Of a stretch of 64,000 nucleotides of DNA, positions 1 to 11,941 are shown in pieces. The stretch covers positions 40,722,781-40,786,780 of the forward strand of contig CM043960.1 in assembly GCA_014529385.2 (NCBI GenBank), given 5' to 3'. The stretch is from Adiantum capillus-veneris (Eukaryota; Streptophyta; Polypodiopsida; Polypodiales; Pteridaceae). Position 1 is the first letter of the stretch; every line of letters begins with the position of its first letter. The notes under the pieces are model-generated. The model was not told the DNA's origin, searched no databases, and saw only the letters and a list, made by a program, of their open reading frames with translations. The position numbers and the translations under genes were made by a program.

Positions 1-999
1 TCTTCAAGATTTTTCTTTGTAAGATCGATGCTAGATCGCGACCAATCGTGACCAATGGTTTGTGTGGATGAAAAGCGCTTTCTGGTACGCTTTCGTAGAA
101 AGAGGCACATGATTTGATTTCCACAAGTGTACTTTCTACTATTTGCACCAACTTCTTTTCATTTTCATTGGGGAGGAAAGAGAGGCTTGTTGGGAGACCT
201 TGATCTTCAAAGAAAATTTGAAAATTGACTTTCTCTTCCTTTCCATTGGGATCCTTCATGCTCACATAGATAACAAGCAACACTGCAAGCGACTCATCTT
301 CTCTAAGTCCTAATGTTTTGGCAATGTCGTCAAGGAACAGAAAGTGACGATCAATTACCACCACTGCATGCAAAGTAAGAATTTGGAGGTCTAGGCCTCC
401 TCCAACACCTCATCTCCCTCTATCATCCGATCTTCCTCCTCAGTGGAGCTAGGACCTTGCAAGAGGACGAGTGCCATAGATGCTTCAGTCTGCTCATCAA
501 TCTCTTCGATAACTTCATTTGATTCCTCCACAATGATCACATGTGGTCTTTGGTTGACCTTTTCCTTTGATTTTCCCTTATCCATGCCCTCAAGCACAAG
601 CACAAGTAAGATCAGAACCATGTCCCAAGAAATGAAGTGGGTGCTTATGCACCCCATGCCCAAATCTATGAGATCATCTTCATCCTCTAACCTGTAGTCC
701 CATTCCGTGAGGCCTTTAATTAACCTCAACAAGCGAAAGCAAAATCTTTTGTCACCCGCATAGAGATGCTTGAGGAAATCCATTGGCAACAACGCCATGT
801 CGGATCCCTCAACGATTATGGCATATTCTTCCATGTGCTGCGCCATGTAGCCAAGAAAGATTTTGAATGCATCTGCATGAAGGTTTACAGTGGCGTGCAT
901 GTCAATTGTCCCCTCGAACACACTAAATAGTTCATGTGCTCAAAATTCAAGTCCTACCTTTTCTAATTGTTCGAGAAGTGCACCAATACACGTTGCCAT
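1..999 (-). pseudogene. Unknown gene family A, left copy (first exon, partial)
   Basis: A minus-strand gene that I do not recognise. The likely ATG is at 999-997 and the frame runs out of the window at base 1. The paralogue at 46154-47332 lets the damage be read. A TGA stops the frame about 19 codons after the ATG. The frame then reopens (main open stretch 391-921, 176 codons) and is lost again near 395, where this copy is one base shorter than the paralogue. Beyond that point a matching frame continues to the window edge and includes FLFLDDIAKTLGL, which is shared with the other copy. The protein is acidic in its middle (KGKSKEKVNQ followed by runs of E and D). No signal peptide or membrane segment is evident. 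Family and function are unknown, and it is non-functional as written. Confidence 0.6.
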
Positions 1000-1236
1000 G
1001 GGTTCGTTTGCGAAGAAGATGTGAAGAGAGCTTAGAGATAGAGTTTTGTGAATGTGAGAAATGAAGTTTAAAACCTAGAAAGTCACTTATGTACCCAAAG
1101 TCACTTTTTAAAAAGCACTTAAAATTAACGTCAAAATAACTTAAATGTATAATTCTAAACAAAATCATGCGACAAAGCATTGAAAGACACCAACATTGAA
1201 AACATTTGTGCTCCACATCAAAGAAATGCACGTTTC

Positions 1237-1514
1237 TGTAGAGTTATGGTGGATGTGTTAGTGTCCCATTCATGCTAGTGGCATGCTTGGAGAGGTTAGT
1301 GTAGAACTTGAGAGAGAGACTATTGCTCAATACAATAGGGTATAATTGCAAATGATAAAGCTTGATATTATTCAGCAGAATGTGCCTCTATATAGGCTTA
1401 TACAAATAGACATCTTTTGACACATGGGTGTAAGATGTGGTTGGTTCTTCACATGGCTTGACACATGAGGTGAAAGAGGTTTTTCAGGATGCAACAAAAC
1501 CTCACATCCCAACA
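1237..1514 (-). repeat. LTR of the 1.2-4.7 kb element (3' LTR in element orientation)
   Basis: About 278 bp, starts TGTAGAG and ends CCCAACA on the plus strand. It is nearly collinear with 4395-4679. Confidence 0.75.
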
Positions 1515-2964
1515 ATCCTCCTCTATGTGGGTTTTAGTTACATATCACTCACACAATCCTACCCTTAAAACACACTAGGGTGAGGCACACAATTCACAAG
1601 CCTCCCCTTGAGCACAAAGTTGCCTCCCCTAGACATAAAAGGTGTAGGTATACAAAACATCAGGGTGTAGGTACACACAAGACTTCTCTGGCACAAATAG
1701 AGGATAAGGTACAATTGAGGGAATGCTCAACACATGTCATTTGTTGTTTGTTGGAGGATTTTTCCCCCCACATAGTGTAGAACTTGTTGTAATGTCATCC
1801 TTGTTATGTCACATTGTGATGCTGTTGTTGTCGATATTTTGATCCAATGCAGAATGCAAAGGAAGACACAATGCACATATATGTGCAATAGAGGAAAAAA
1901 TCACGTGGGAAAAAGCCCTCAAATTATTTATGTTATGCAAAAAGACTTTGAAATTATATTGAATGTGTTGGACAATGTCCCTCAACTGGTATCCCTTCGC
2001 CTTGATGTCGTGAGCTTTGTCATGTGGCGATGCTTTCTTCATCATTTTGATGTTGATGTTGATCTTCTTCATGCATGTTGTTGGCCCGTTCTAACAAAGA
2101 TGAAATCTCCATGGAGAATGGACTAAAATACACGGACATTGTAATAGTGGTGGTCATTTTGGATTTGTGTTGTTCATCCTAGTCACATGTAGTGCATCAC
2201 ACGTGACTAATGCATGTGGAAAGATTTTATTAGTGCTTATAAATAGAGACATTTGCTTTGTGATGACTTTGTTGAAGAAACTTACTACAAAGTGCCTTCT
2301 ATCTTGATGTGAATAGCCTTGCTGCAAGTGCTTTTACAAACCATTGAAGATGCAAATTTTCTCGAGGTCGTGAGGGATGCCAAGCATAATATTTGACGTG
2401 TGGGAATGGCCTCCTTAGACGAGCTTGACTTCAAAATTAAAAATTGACTCTACGAGTCACGACAACCAGGTCACGTTGCGGGGGAGCAGGTGAGGCTCGA
2501 GTTTTGCAGGTAATGATGATGAAGCAGTGTGCGCATGTTGGTGTAGGCGATGGGGATAATAGCACCAAGAGCAGTAGCATCTGTGGGAAGGCCCACTATC
2601 TTGAGGCAAATAGGCACACTGCTAAGTATGAAATGGGAAAAGAAGCGAGAAGGCGGCTCGCTGTGTACGATGAGGGCAAGAGTAGGACAGGGTGTGATGG
2701 CGGGAGGCTGAGGTGTTTGTAGCATGCATTGGACAGTGCCAAAAGCTGCAAGCCACTATATGAGGAGTTGTCTATAACCGCTAACATTGCCAAGGAAAAA
2801 GGAGAGAGAAAAACTTGTGTGGGCGGCAATAACCACGGCTATGAACGTGATAGTGGTTTATTATCAACAATAAGCACGGTAATAGTCATGGCAATATACC
2901 CGCTGCTATTACCGCGACCTTTGCCGCTACTATTACCACGTATATTACCGCTAAACGCCAATTC

Positions 2965-3028
2965 AAAAATAAAGGTGCTCATTTGGGCCACCCAAATTTG
3001 GGTGGCCCAAATGAGCACCTTTATTTTT
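2965..3028. repeat. 64-bp perfect palindrome
   Basis: Each base from 2965 to 2996 pairs with its mirror from 3028 back to 2997, with no loop and no mismatch. The centre is CCCAAATTTGGG. It lies inside the LTR element at 1.2-4.7 kb and could be a minimal foldback element or the fused ends of a deleted inverted-repeat element. Confidence 0.9.
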
Positions 3029-3232
3029 TACCTGCATAAAACAATAAGACGTCAATTGTTTTTTGGAAGAGTATAAAAATTACCAAAGAACTGAAATTGA
3101 ATTTACTTTACCTTGACAAGTAAAAATGTAGAAGATCAACTATTTAAAAAAGTTACAATAAAAAGTAAATAGTTGTATATACATTGTGCCACATTGGGAC
3201 TTTACGAAAGTTTTGACAAAACATTTTTTTAT

Positions 3233-3759
3233 CTAATCCTCATCGTCGTCTAGAGGCACGTATATTGGATCACTTTGACTCTACATAAACCCAAACCAAA
3301 TTAAACAATTATCCACAGCTCAAAACAATTGATACAAAATTACTTGTTTAAACTTACCGCTTGTAGTGGTCCAACCGCCACGTCGAATTGCTCGCGAGAG
3401 ATGTGGTTGTTTTCAAACAACCATCGCCAAGGATCAAATTATGTATGTTGCTCCTGATACTTGACCATGTCTTTGGTTGGTCGAGAGAGAGTGACATTTT
3501 CCTAAGTCAGCAATAACAATACCAAATTATCAACTACAATCTTTATAATCAACGATCAACATTATAATTCAAATAATCTTACATATTTATCCTTCCAAGC
3601 TCCCTTGCCTCCTGAGCCATAGTGCGTGGGAGTTTGTCTTGCGCGGGCCTCGTGTTGTTGTCTATATGATGAGCCCGTCGCAGCTTGATCGCTCTTCTCT
3701 TGGATTGCCCACTCCCACTCCACGTCTGTCATGTTGCCACTGTGGTACAATGCTCTCAA
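3233..3759 (-). pseudogene. Intron-containing gene fragment inside the LTR element
   Basis: Three minus-strand coding blocks join through GT-AG introns. The first ends at 3593 (donor TAT|GTAAGA). The second is 3501-3358 (144 nt, acceptor ACTTAG, donor GTAAGT). The third is 3280-3233 and ends in an Asp/Glu-rich tail and TAG. Readable motifs are MTDVEWEWAIQ, THYGSGGKGAWKDKY, WRWLFENNHISREQFDVAVG and DPIYVPLDDDED. One TAA interrupts the second block. Composition and context resemble small accessory proteins of plant DNA transposons, but I cannot name the family. It lies in the same orientation as the surrounding LTR element. Confidence 0.4.
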
Positions 3760-4394
3760 GAGAGCTTACCGGCACTTGAAAGTGCTCGCCAAAATGCTTA
3801 TATAATGCATATACTGATGATATGGCAGCTTCTAGGTAGCCAACCAAGCAACCTTTCGTCTTTGGCTTCTAAGAGACACACACACACACACACACTACTT
3901 TCTTTATCTCTCATACACACATAAATTTGTCAAAGATAATTAGCGATGACTAATTATGGACAAATTTGACAAACAAGAGCTTTAACCGAAGCTTGTGTAG
4001 AGGACGCAAGCACACATCAATCAAAATGAGGCCTTTTATATTTTGCAATGAATTCAAAATTAATATCCACATGAAATACATAAAATCAATATAACTAATG
4101 ATACTTATAATTCACTAATCACGATGCAAATATGAAAAATCGTTAAATTTTCTTTGTGATCAATTGGTATGGGTAGTGGTACGAATTGTACATATCCCAT
4201 TACCAAAGGACTTCAAAAGAAGAAAAATTAACGATGTGATTAACGCCATGATGAATATACAATGCAAAGGGGTATTGAATTATCAATTGTAATGGCTAAG
4301 GGAGAGAAAGCCACCGCAATCTAGCATAGTAAAGATGCTTAGGATCTAATATAGATTAGGAAATACTAATCTAACTAACCGCTATGATACGAGT

Positions 4395-4679
4395 TGTAGG
4401 GTTATGGTGGATGTGTTAGTGTGCCATTCATGCTAGTGGCATGCTTGGAAAGGTTAGTGTAGAACTTGAGAGAGAGACTATTTCACAATACAATAAAGTA
4501 TAATTGCAAATGATAAAGCTTGATATTATTCAGTAGAATGTGCCTCTATATAGGTTTATATAAATAGACAACCTTTTGACACATGGGTATAAGATGTGGC
4601 TGGTTGTTCACATGGCTTGACACATGAGATGGAAGAGGTTGTTCACACAAGAGATGCAACAAAACCTTGCATCCCAACA
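4395..4679 (-). repeat. LTR of the 1.2-4.7 kb element (5' LTR in element orientation)
   Basis: 285 bp, the partner of 1237-1514. The primer-binding-site-like sequence lies immediately outside it, at about 4380-4394 on the minus strand. Confidence 0.75.
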
Positions 4680-4765
4680 ATTTCAATCGAAAATTTGAAC
4701 AAGTTGAGAATAAACAAGTATGCGCAGAAACATAACTCAAAACACCGTATGTATTAATGGGAGAA

Positions 4766-5547
4766 AAATCCCTGTTAGTTACAAGTTTTTATAAAAATAC
4801 ATCGCGAAAACGGAACGCTCTCACACAAAAAGCTCTTCTCTTTTCTGGAGCGAACAACCTTTTCATTGATTACAAAGAGATATTGCTTGGGCAAGGTATA
4901 TTTGAGATTAAGATACTCACGAAGGTGACTGAGGTGCCAACCATTATTCATTGTAATGTGGTGCACTACATCATCGTGGAGGCATATTTGCAGGTCAATT
5001 GATTCTCTAGCAGCAACATCAGAGTCTAGTACCTCTCATTCTCCCATTGTCAGCTTCCATCTTCTATAGGGAAAGACCATCGACAAGCTTTGCTTCGCAA
5101 TATGGTATCTGAACAACACATTGTCAGCAACTACAGAGCACTTGATTCTATCTCCCTGGTGGTTGACCACCTTAGTTTCCCATTTTAGCTACAAGGAATC
5201 CGTTAATCGCACCTCCCCCTTTGCAAGTCCACTTTGTTGGTGTCATGTGAACACTCTGAAGTCTAAATATAAACACAAACACATGAAGAGACATAAACCA
5301 TGTTATTGTGGCTTTGTGGGAACCATAGGTGCACTCAGATTGCTGCTTGCACATCCACCTTGATTCTCCTCTTGGTTGTTGTGATTAAGGCACTGTCTGG
5401 CTTAGGCCATTCCAAACTCTCTAAGGTTGACGAGTGAACCGGAGAAAGATTACCATACCCATTTTGCCTAGGTATGAAATAAGTATGATTATAATAAAAA
5501 ATGTCACGTGAGGCAAGCTCAAAGGATGGACAGCTAGCATAGAGCAG
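4766..5547 (-). pseudogene. Unknown gene family B, left copy, 3' part
   Basis: Minus-strand coding remnants. 5400-5547 encodes a stretch with NGYGNLSPVHSSTLESLEWP that is also present in the right copy (47620-47720). Further downstream, about 4775-5190 gives a long consistent frame (motifs KWETKVVNHQGDRIKCSVV, NNGWHLSHLREYLNLKYTLP, YLFVINEKVV) broken by isolated stops. The right copy lacks about 670 bp here, so this stretch has no partner in the window. The large LTR element at 5548 cuts the same exon, whose other half resumes at 13535. I do not recognise the family. Confidence 0.45.
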
Positions 5548-6303
5548 TGTCGGGGGATATGTGTTCGCTACGTGGGCCGGGCAGGCGTCGGGCCTCTGGT
5601 TGTGGGAGGTGTGAAAGAGAGAGAACAAGAACAACAAAATGAATCTGGAAATCACCGTAATCATCAATTAATTGACTAACGCTTGAGTACAACTTAATCC
5701 TTAGCCAAGGCAGGTTGTTAACAGCACCATCACTTGGATCATCTGCTAACTAGGAGCTTAAGCTCCCATTTACAAGATTAACCTAGCTGTTAGCGACACC
5801 AGACTTAACAAAATGCTTAATCAACTTTGGACTGATGTTGGTGATGGAAATTTTCTTATGTCGCTTTATCTACTTCAAATACCTCGCAGATTCTGCAAGT
5901 TTCAATGTAGCTCACTGCCTCAATCATCAAGCTTCAATTATTACCAAAGTGCATGCCTTCTCCTGCTTTCTTCTCTTGCTTTGGTTCAAGACCCAGCTCG
6001 CGATCTCAAGCCTGCTTGCTTACTTCAAGTTTCCCGTTTGCTTGTAAATCTCCTTCTCGCCTTTGCCTGCTCAAGCCTGGACCTTGATCTGCCTTCTCCT
6101 CTTTGGTTTGCTCTAGCCTCGCTTGGAATGTCTTCTTGCCTCGGCTTTCTTAAGCCTTAACAAGCTTTTTGCTCAAGCTCTCTTGCTTAAGTTCCTCCGG
6201 GCTTCTTGCTCCTTTGACCAAAGTTCACGCTCTTTCTTCTTTGCTTTGCTTGCTTCGACAAGCTTCCTCATCCAAGCTCCTTCGGCCTCGTCCTTAGCTC
6301 GAG

Positions 6304-6397
<94 letters not shown>

Positions 6398-8049
6398 CTC
6401 CTTTCTAAGCCCTCTCAATCCTTCTCTACATTCTTGCTCCCGACCAAGCTTCCTTTCTTGCTTTTCTCCTTCGTCCAAGCTCCTCCGGGCTTCTTGCTCC
6501 TTCGACCAAAGTTCACGCTCTTTCTTCTTTGCTTTGCTTGCTTCGACAAAACCCTCAGGCAAAAGAGATCTATTTATAAATCCCTCCCTCCCTTAGCAAC
6601 GACGGCGCCATCATTGCAAGGGAGGCGTAAAAACCCCCTCCTGATGATGTGGCAGCGAAAATTTTCCGACCAGCACCAAAATTGGCGAGGCCAGGGCCAA
6701 ATCAGGGCGCCATGGCGAGAGCTACAAATTTTCCTTCATGGCCCAAGCCGTCCGAGGCTCAATCCGGCCTACGCGAGCAACTCTCTTCTCTCTACGCTGT
6801 CGCTGCGCTCCTGCACGACGCCATGAGTTTTTTTTTATCTTCTTTCGTTCACACCCCATAGGGTTTAAATGGAGGGCCTTTTAGCTTATGGCTTTGGGCG
6901 GCCTTTTGGGTTTGAGTGGGCGGCCATGCCCCTTTTAGTTGGGCAGACCTTCCTCAATGGCGGGCGGCCACTAGGGCACCCCATTTCATTTATGGTGGCC
7001 ATCTCAATTGCGGACCCACCCCATTTGATACACTTGCCGGTCAATTCAATGTCAAGCATGACATCTCCGGGTAGCTCTCAAAGCATATCCCGCAATCAAT
7101 ATACCCCATGAGCCGACATTTCGGATAAACAGTTCATCATGAACTTTTTGTACTTCGTAACTAACAGCATACACAACCATATTTGGCATACATGCCGGCG
7201 TTAAGGCTCTCATTAGTCCTATTCTGACAATATCATCATTACTTTAACTGCCCGTATCAGAATCTCGTACAATGCCACATGCTTCTAAGTTATACGTTTA
7301 GGTGATTGCATTTGCCAAAAGGCATTCTCTTTTTCACTTGGTTGTTAATTTCTTGTATCAGCTTCTCAGATAATGCCGAAATTATTCAGCTCAGCAGTGC
7401 TAGCAATTGTCATCGGCCTCAAGCCGTATTATCTGATCAAGCCGGACTCTATCTAACGAGCCGTAAATCCCTGTAGACCTCTCAAACTGCATAAAATTCA
7501 TATAAACCCCATTGAGGCTATAAAAATCCCAGACGGCACTCCGATCGAGCGGACCGAACTGGTACAGAGCCGGCCCCCGACGAATCTTTAATGGCCAATA
7601 ACTTGGCAACCGAAACTCCGATTGCTAATTTGAAAAGACCGACACGCTCCACAAAGTGAGGACTTCAGGTCCGTGCATTCATTTCATTTTCTTCACCTCA
7701 GCTATAGTTGCCCAATCCGGTACGGATCTGCAATCGACTCAAACTTCAATATGCCATAACTTCTTCACCGTAGCTCCAATCGACAAGCCGTAAAGACAGG
7801 CTGGTAGTGGACTTCAAGCACTACAATTCTAGACCATAATATCCCATATGTGCTCACTTCAAGCATAGTCCTTTTTAGCATCATTAAGACATCAGTTGGC
7901 TCTTTTAAGCCACATTTGGCATACATTAATCATTAAACTTGACCTGTTATCAAACCCTGATCACTGCTCACTAAATGTGTAGGCTTCAAAGAAGCTTAGC
8001 TTTCATTTTGCTGCTCTTTTTCTTTCCATGAAAGCGGAGATGCACGACA
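5548..8049 (-). repeat. 3' LTR of the large element
   Basis: 2502 bp. It contains a (GA)n tract at 6307-6395 and, around 7200-7330, a decayed copy of the PPR-derived stretch seen more clearly in the other LTR. It lacks the hAT-like MITE carried by the other LTR and shows a single CGCTACGT at that site. Confidence 0.75.
6307..6395. repeat. (GA)n microsatellite, 89 bp
   Basis: An uninterrupted GA tract inside the LTR. The SLSL/ERER translations through it are artefacts. Confidence 0.95.
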
Positions 8050-8186
8050 TCCACCCCCTCTGAGCCTGCACAGCCTCCGGTCTGTGCCAACTGCACTTCA
8101 ATCTGCATCGGCTATAGGTACCTTAAGCTCCTTACCCATCATCAGACTCACGTAACCGGTAAACATATGAAAAAAATGAAATAAGG

Positions 8187-8232
8187 CTTATACCCTATCA
8201 TCAATGAAATAAGGCTTATACCCTATCATCAA
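8187..8232. repeat. Short tandem duplication
   Basis: The 29-bp string beginning gaaataaggcttatacccta occurs twice back to back inside the large element. Confidence 0.8.
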
Positions 8233-9144
8233 TGTTCTAGCTTAATTATTAGATAGCTGCCCATCAAAAATCTCTGAACTGTATCTGTCGTATCTTCAAA
8301 GCATTCAATTATGGATAACCTGTTTAGTGAACCCCGCCAGACTCAAGTGCTCCAGTTAATGCTGCACACGGCTTGACCATTAAGCTCTCTTAAGGGAACC
8401 CTGTCAGCTCAAGTATGCCTTACTCTGTCTGCACATGAAATGGTCGTCAAGTCCTTTACCTCAAGTTCTGGTAGTAGAACCAACTCAAAATATGTGAAGA
8501 TACTTTATCAATCATTCAAAGAAATCAACTGGAAGCCAACCATGTAAGCTTATTGACCGCATAACAAAAAAAAACTCTTCTGACTTAGCATAAATCTAGA
8601 AAACAAAACCTTGTACCATGCAACCTGCTACATCAGATAGCTGGTACTCTTCAAATCTGCAACTGGCACTTTAGTAGCTCCCGGGATCAAACGGGAAACC
8701 AATCAGTTTCCCCACTGTGAGCATTCCTTTAAAAATTTTGCACCATCCTCCAGGATCATAAGGAAAATACAAGAATTTCCAATCAGTATAGCATAAACAT
8801 AAATTAGCCCACAAATCTTCATACACACCGCATGGATCATATGGCATATAAGTCAATTGCCCCGGACCATGCATATACCTGTCACCTCCTGGGTCAAAAG
8901 CTAGCTCAAAATCCTCTACATCATAGGGTAACATCAAATCCCATATGGCATCAGGTAGCATCAGATACTACCATATCCCCTGTGCAATTGGCTGATCTAA
9001 TTGTCCAACATCAATCACAGGTAAAAGCATTGGCAGTGCACATTCACTCTCACTAGTATTGAAATTCCGATCATGCATATCTGAATACATCAAGTCTCTA
9101 GTAAAATCCTCTTCATTAGGCTCAAAGGATGCATCTGAAAACAA

Positions 9145-10164
9145 TTATCTATCTTGTAGAGGCTTAAAATCAAGTAGAGCATCATCCAATAGCTGCATAA
9201 GTTCATCATCAGCTGCATCTGAACAAACTTGCTCATGCATGATTCTGAATTGATTGGTATCTTTAGCATCTGTATTCGAGAACCCTTCCAAATCTTCGTC
9301 CAATAAGCACATAAGGTCTAGGTCCACCGCTAGAGAAGGTTCCTTGATCTTGCACATCTCAGGTTGCTGCAGTAAACTAAGATTTCCACATATGACATGC
9401 ATACTAAACGCATCCGCAGTAAACTGCTCTTTAAGTCTTTCATCCTCATCCAAATATCTTTGCATTCTGTAGCACAAAGTTCAGCATGCACATTGAAAAT
9501 TTCATCTACTGCCCTGTCTGTATCATCGGCACAATGAAACCAATCATATTCATCAACAAGAGATTGCACTTCACTATGCACCCCCTCTGAATCAGCATCA
9601 TCAATTTCATGATCTTTCTGCCATAGTGTGAGCCCTGTGTCACAAATTCTCGATAGAGAAGAAGTTTGCTCCCTTCTAAATCACCATCAGCAATCCAAGA
9701 TCAGTCTGTCAGATCGGTAGCTCTAGGTCATAGAAACTTTTCAAAGAAGAAGTCTGCACCCCCTCTGATTCATTATCATCACATTCAAGACCAATTTTCC
9801 ACTTTTGTAGCTGTGCTTCACAAAAACTTGTCAATGAAGGAGTCTGCTCCCCCTCTGAATCAGCATTTTGCAGATCTTCAAGCACATACTCTTGCTTAGC
9901 CAAGTCCTCAAAATCTGGCACATCCAAATTCAATAAATCTGGTATACCAAAATCCATGGTCTTGTTGCTCTCAACAATAGCCCTACTTTGATCAACGACA
10001 TATGTATCATTATTTAACTCTTTGGAAAAACCTGTACTAGTATCATCAATCACCTCTATGGCTGTACCGGAAAAATTTTGCTCTGATTCTGAGTTAGTAG
10101 CAAATGTATCAGTTGTAATTGAATCTTCCCGCATGTCTACTTGAATATGGCTGCACTCATTCAC
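9145..10164 (-). CDS. Acidic reading frames of the large LTR element
   Basis: Minus-strand open stretches at 9709-10164, 9330-9581 and 9145-9477 follow the gag-like ORF. They encode Asp/Glu/Ser-rich protein with a degenerate internal repeat (SEGEQTPSLTSF, SEGVQTSSLKSF and SEGVHSEVQSL recur with about 30-50 residues between them). No enzymatic motif is visible. It probably represents the C-terminal part of the element's protein, broken by stops and shifts. Confidence 0.4.
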
Positions 10165-10432
10165 CTACACAATTTCTTCCTGAGCTTTTGCCACTTCGTT
10201 GTTTTGATCCCATGATTTCTTTTCCTCTTGTACTACAGGTATATGTTCTTTGCAAAATTCACCTTGTGTAGTTTGAGGCTATAGAGACTCACCCTCAAGG
10301 ACTTCTACTTCATGCACGGCATCTGCAAAACCCAACCTTGCATACACAGCTTTGACTATGTCTTCATCATTAGCCTTGTAAGAAAGTAGCATCCTGCACA
10401 ATAAACTCATCAATCACAGCTTCTAACTTTGA

Positions 10433-10938
10433 TCATACTTGTCCTCGGATATCTGCATAGTCTGGTAGACTTGAGGTCTGTTCTTGATAGCTTTCATAGT
10501 GCTCATAACGTACTTGCACAATAGCTTCTTTGAAATACTCCCAGTTTTCCTTGCAAGCTTTGGTAACTTCTTGAATCCTCTCCTTCACATATGGACTCAG
10601 TAACTGCACAAAAGATTCGATCATCAATTCTTCTGGTATCCCTCTTACCTTGGTCTCCAGCTCATAGCACTCTAGGTAGCCCTCTGGATCGTATCCATCA
10701 AAGAGTCGTCTTTCGTCGTACACTGCATCTAAAGCTGCATCCAAAGCTTCATCCATCTGATTTTTCTTCTTTACGGTCTCTATTTCAAGCAACGATCCTT
10801 GAACCAATTGAAGCATCTTCGAAAAATCTGGAACTGTTGACTTATCATCAAAACCGTTTGCAAATCATCTTCATCATCTGCTCTAAATTCTCCATCTTTA
10901 CCTCCCACCCTGGCTCGTTTCGCATTGGGTTCACCAAA
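10433..10938 (-). pseudogene. Gag-like ORF of the large LTR element
   Basis: The first coding sequence after the 5' LTR in element orientation. An opening block (about 10820-10938, motif GEPNAKRARVGGKDGEF, basic then acidic) shifts frame near 10815 into a 127-codon ORF (10433-10816). This ORF has the Tyr/Glu pattern of plant retrotransposon gag proteins: FDGYDPEGYLECYELE, then IPEELMIESFVQLLSP, then KENWEYFKEAI. That helix-rich arrangement suggests a capsid-forming domain. No CCHC zinc knuckle follows. I infer gag from the pattern, not from a database match. Confidence 0.5.
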
Positions 10939-10966
10939 GATGTCGAGGGATATGTATTCGCTACGT

Positions 10967-11187
10967 CCCAGGGCGGTGGTCACTTTTTAGAATGTGTATG
11001 CTATCACGTGAGTTAACCTGAGAGGATTATTAAAAGATCAAAATTTATCAAAATGTATACATACAGAGGGGGGTGGGGGTTCTTTAAATAGGCACGTAGT
11101 GTAAATATAGTATGTATATTGAGGTATTATTAATAACCTCTTGAACGCATGTGATATAGGAAGCTTATGATAAGTGACCGCCCCGGG
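10967..11187. mobile_element. hAT-like MITE, 221 bp
   Basis: An exact 8-bp target duplication CGCTACGT flanks it (10959-10966 and 11188-11195). The ends are inverted: CCCAGGGCGGTGGTCACTT on the left and the complement of CCCGGGGCGGTCACTT on the right. An 8-bp duplication with a CAGGG-type end is characteristic of hAT elements. The other LTR of the host element has a single CGCTACGT, a direct empty-site control. Confidence 0.85.
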
Positions 11188-11226
11188 CGCTACGTGAGCC
11201 GGGCAGGCGTCGGGCCTCTGGCTGTG

Positions 11227-11384
11227 GGAGGTGTGAAAGAGAGAGAACAAGAGACAATGACAGCTCTGCCAATCACTGCAATCATCAATTAATTGAATAT
11301 TACTCGGAGGTGTGAAAGAGAGAGAACAAGAGACAATGACAGCTCTGCCAATCACCGCAATCATCAATTAATTGAATATTACTT
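11227..11384. repeat. 79-bp tandem duplication in the LTR
   Basis: The unit starting ggaggtgtgaaagaga occurs at 11227 and again at 11306. The partner LTR has one unit near 5605. Confidence 0.85.
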
Positions 11385-11873
11385 TGAGTACAATTTATCC
11401 TTAGCCAAGGCGGGCTGTTAACAGCGCCGTCACTTGGATCATCTGCTAACCAAGAGTTTAAGCTCCCGCTTTACAGTATTAACTGGGCCGTTAACGACAC
11501 CGGGGCTTAACAATGATTTAATCAATCTCTAGTCGATGACGATGATGGTAACTCCCTCATGTCGCTTTATCTACTTCGATTGCCCGTGGATTCTGCAATC
11601 TTCAATTCAGTTCACTGCCTCGATCATCAAGCTTCAGTTATTATCAAATATTCCGCAGCTTCTTGCTCCTTATCCTTTGCACTTGCTTAATTTCCGCTCA
11701 CAAATTTTTCTGTCTCCTCTAATTGACTTACCTTGATTTCCGTCAGGCTCTGTATACCTTTGATTACCTCTTTTCAAGCATCCTTTGTTCCACTTCCTTG
11801 CCTTCGCTAACGTTACCCTATTACCCTCGTTCAACTTTTGTTAATTGCCCTTCGATGCTTCTTGCTTGCTAAG

Positions 11874-11875
<2 letters not shown>

Positions 11876-11941
<66 letters not shown>
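11876..11941. repeat. (GA)n microsatellite
   Basis: 66 bp with one interruption, inside the LTR. Confidence 0.95.

Larger units (their letters stand above)
1237..4679 (-). mobile_element. Non-autonomous LTR retroelement (LARD-like)
   Basis: Two direct repeats of 278 bp (1237-1514) and 285 bp (4395-4679), both TG...CA, bound a 2.9-kb interior without recognisable gag or pol. They are flanked by gtttc (1232-1236) and atttc (4680-4684), a target duplication with one change. Minus orientation is inferred from two signals. A purine tract lies on the minus strand next to the LTR (1515-1524). A primer-binding-site-like TCGTATCATAGC follows the other LTR and matches the Met-tRNA site TGGTATCAGAGC at 10 of 12 bases. 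The right copy of the duplicated segment has no insertion here (around 47570), which confirms the boundaries. Confidence 0.75.

Noticed and set aside
1-5547. Viral origin for gene families A and B
   Set aside because: Considered because the proteins are unknown and adjacent, but both have introns and no viral motif was recognised.
6123-6596. Long ORFs through GA/CT tracts (also 12057-12398, 20695-21204, 29395-29756, 32047-32279, 35275-35649)
   Set aside because: They exist only because dinucleotide repeats have no stops. Translations are SLSL or ERER runs.
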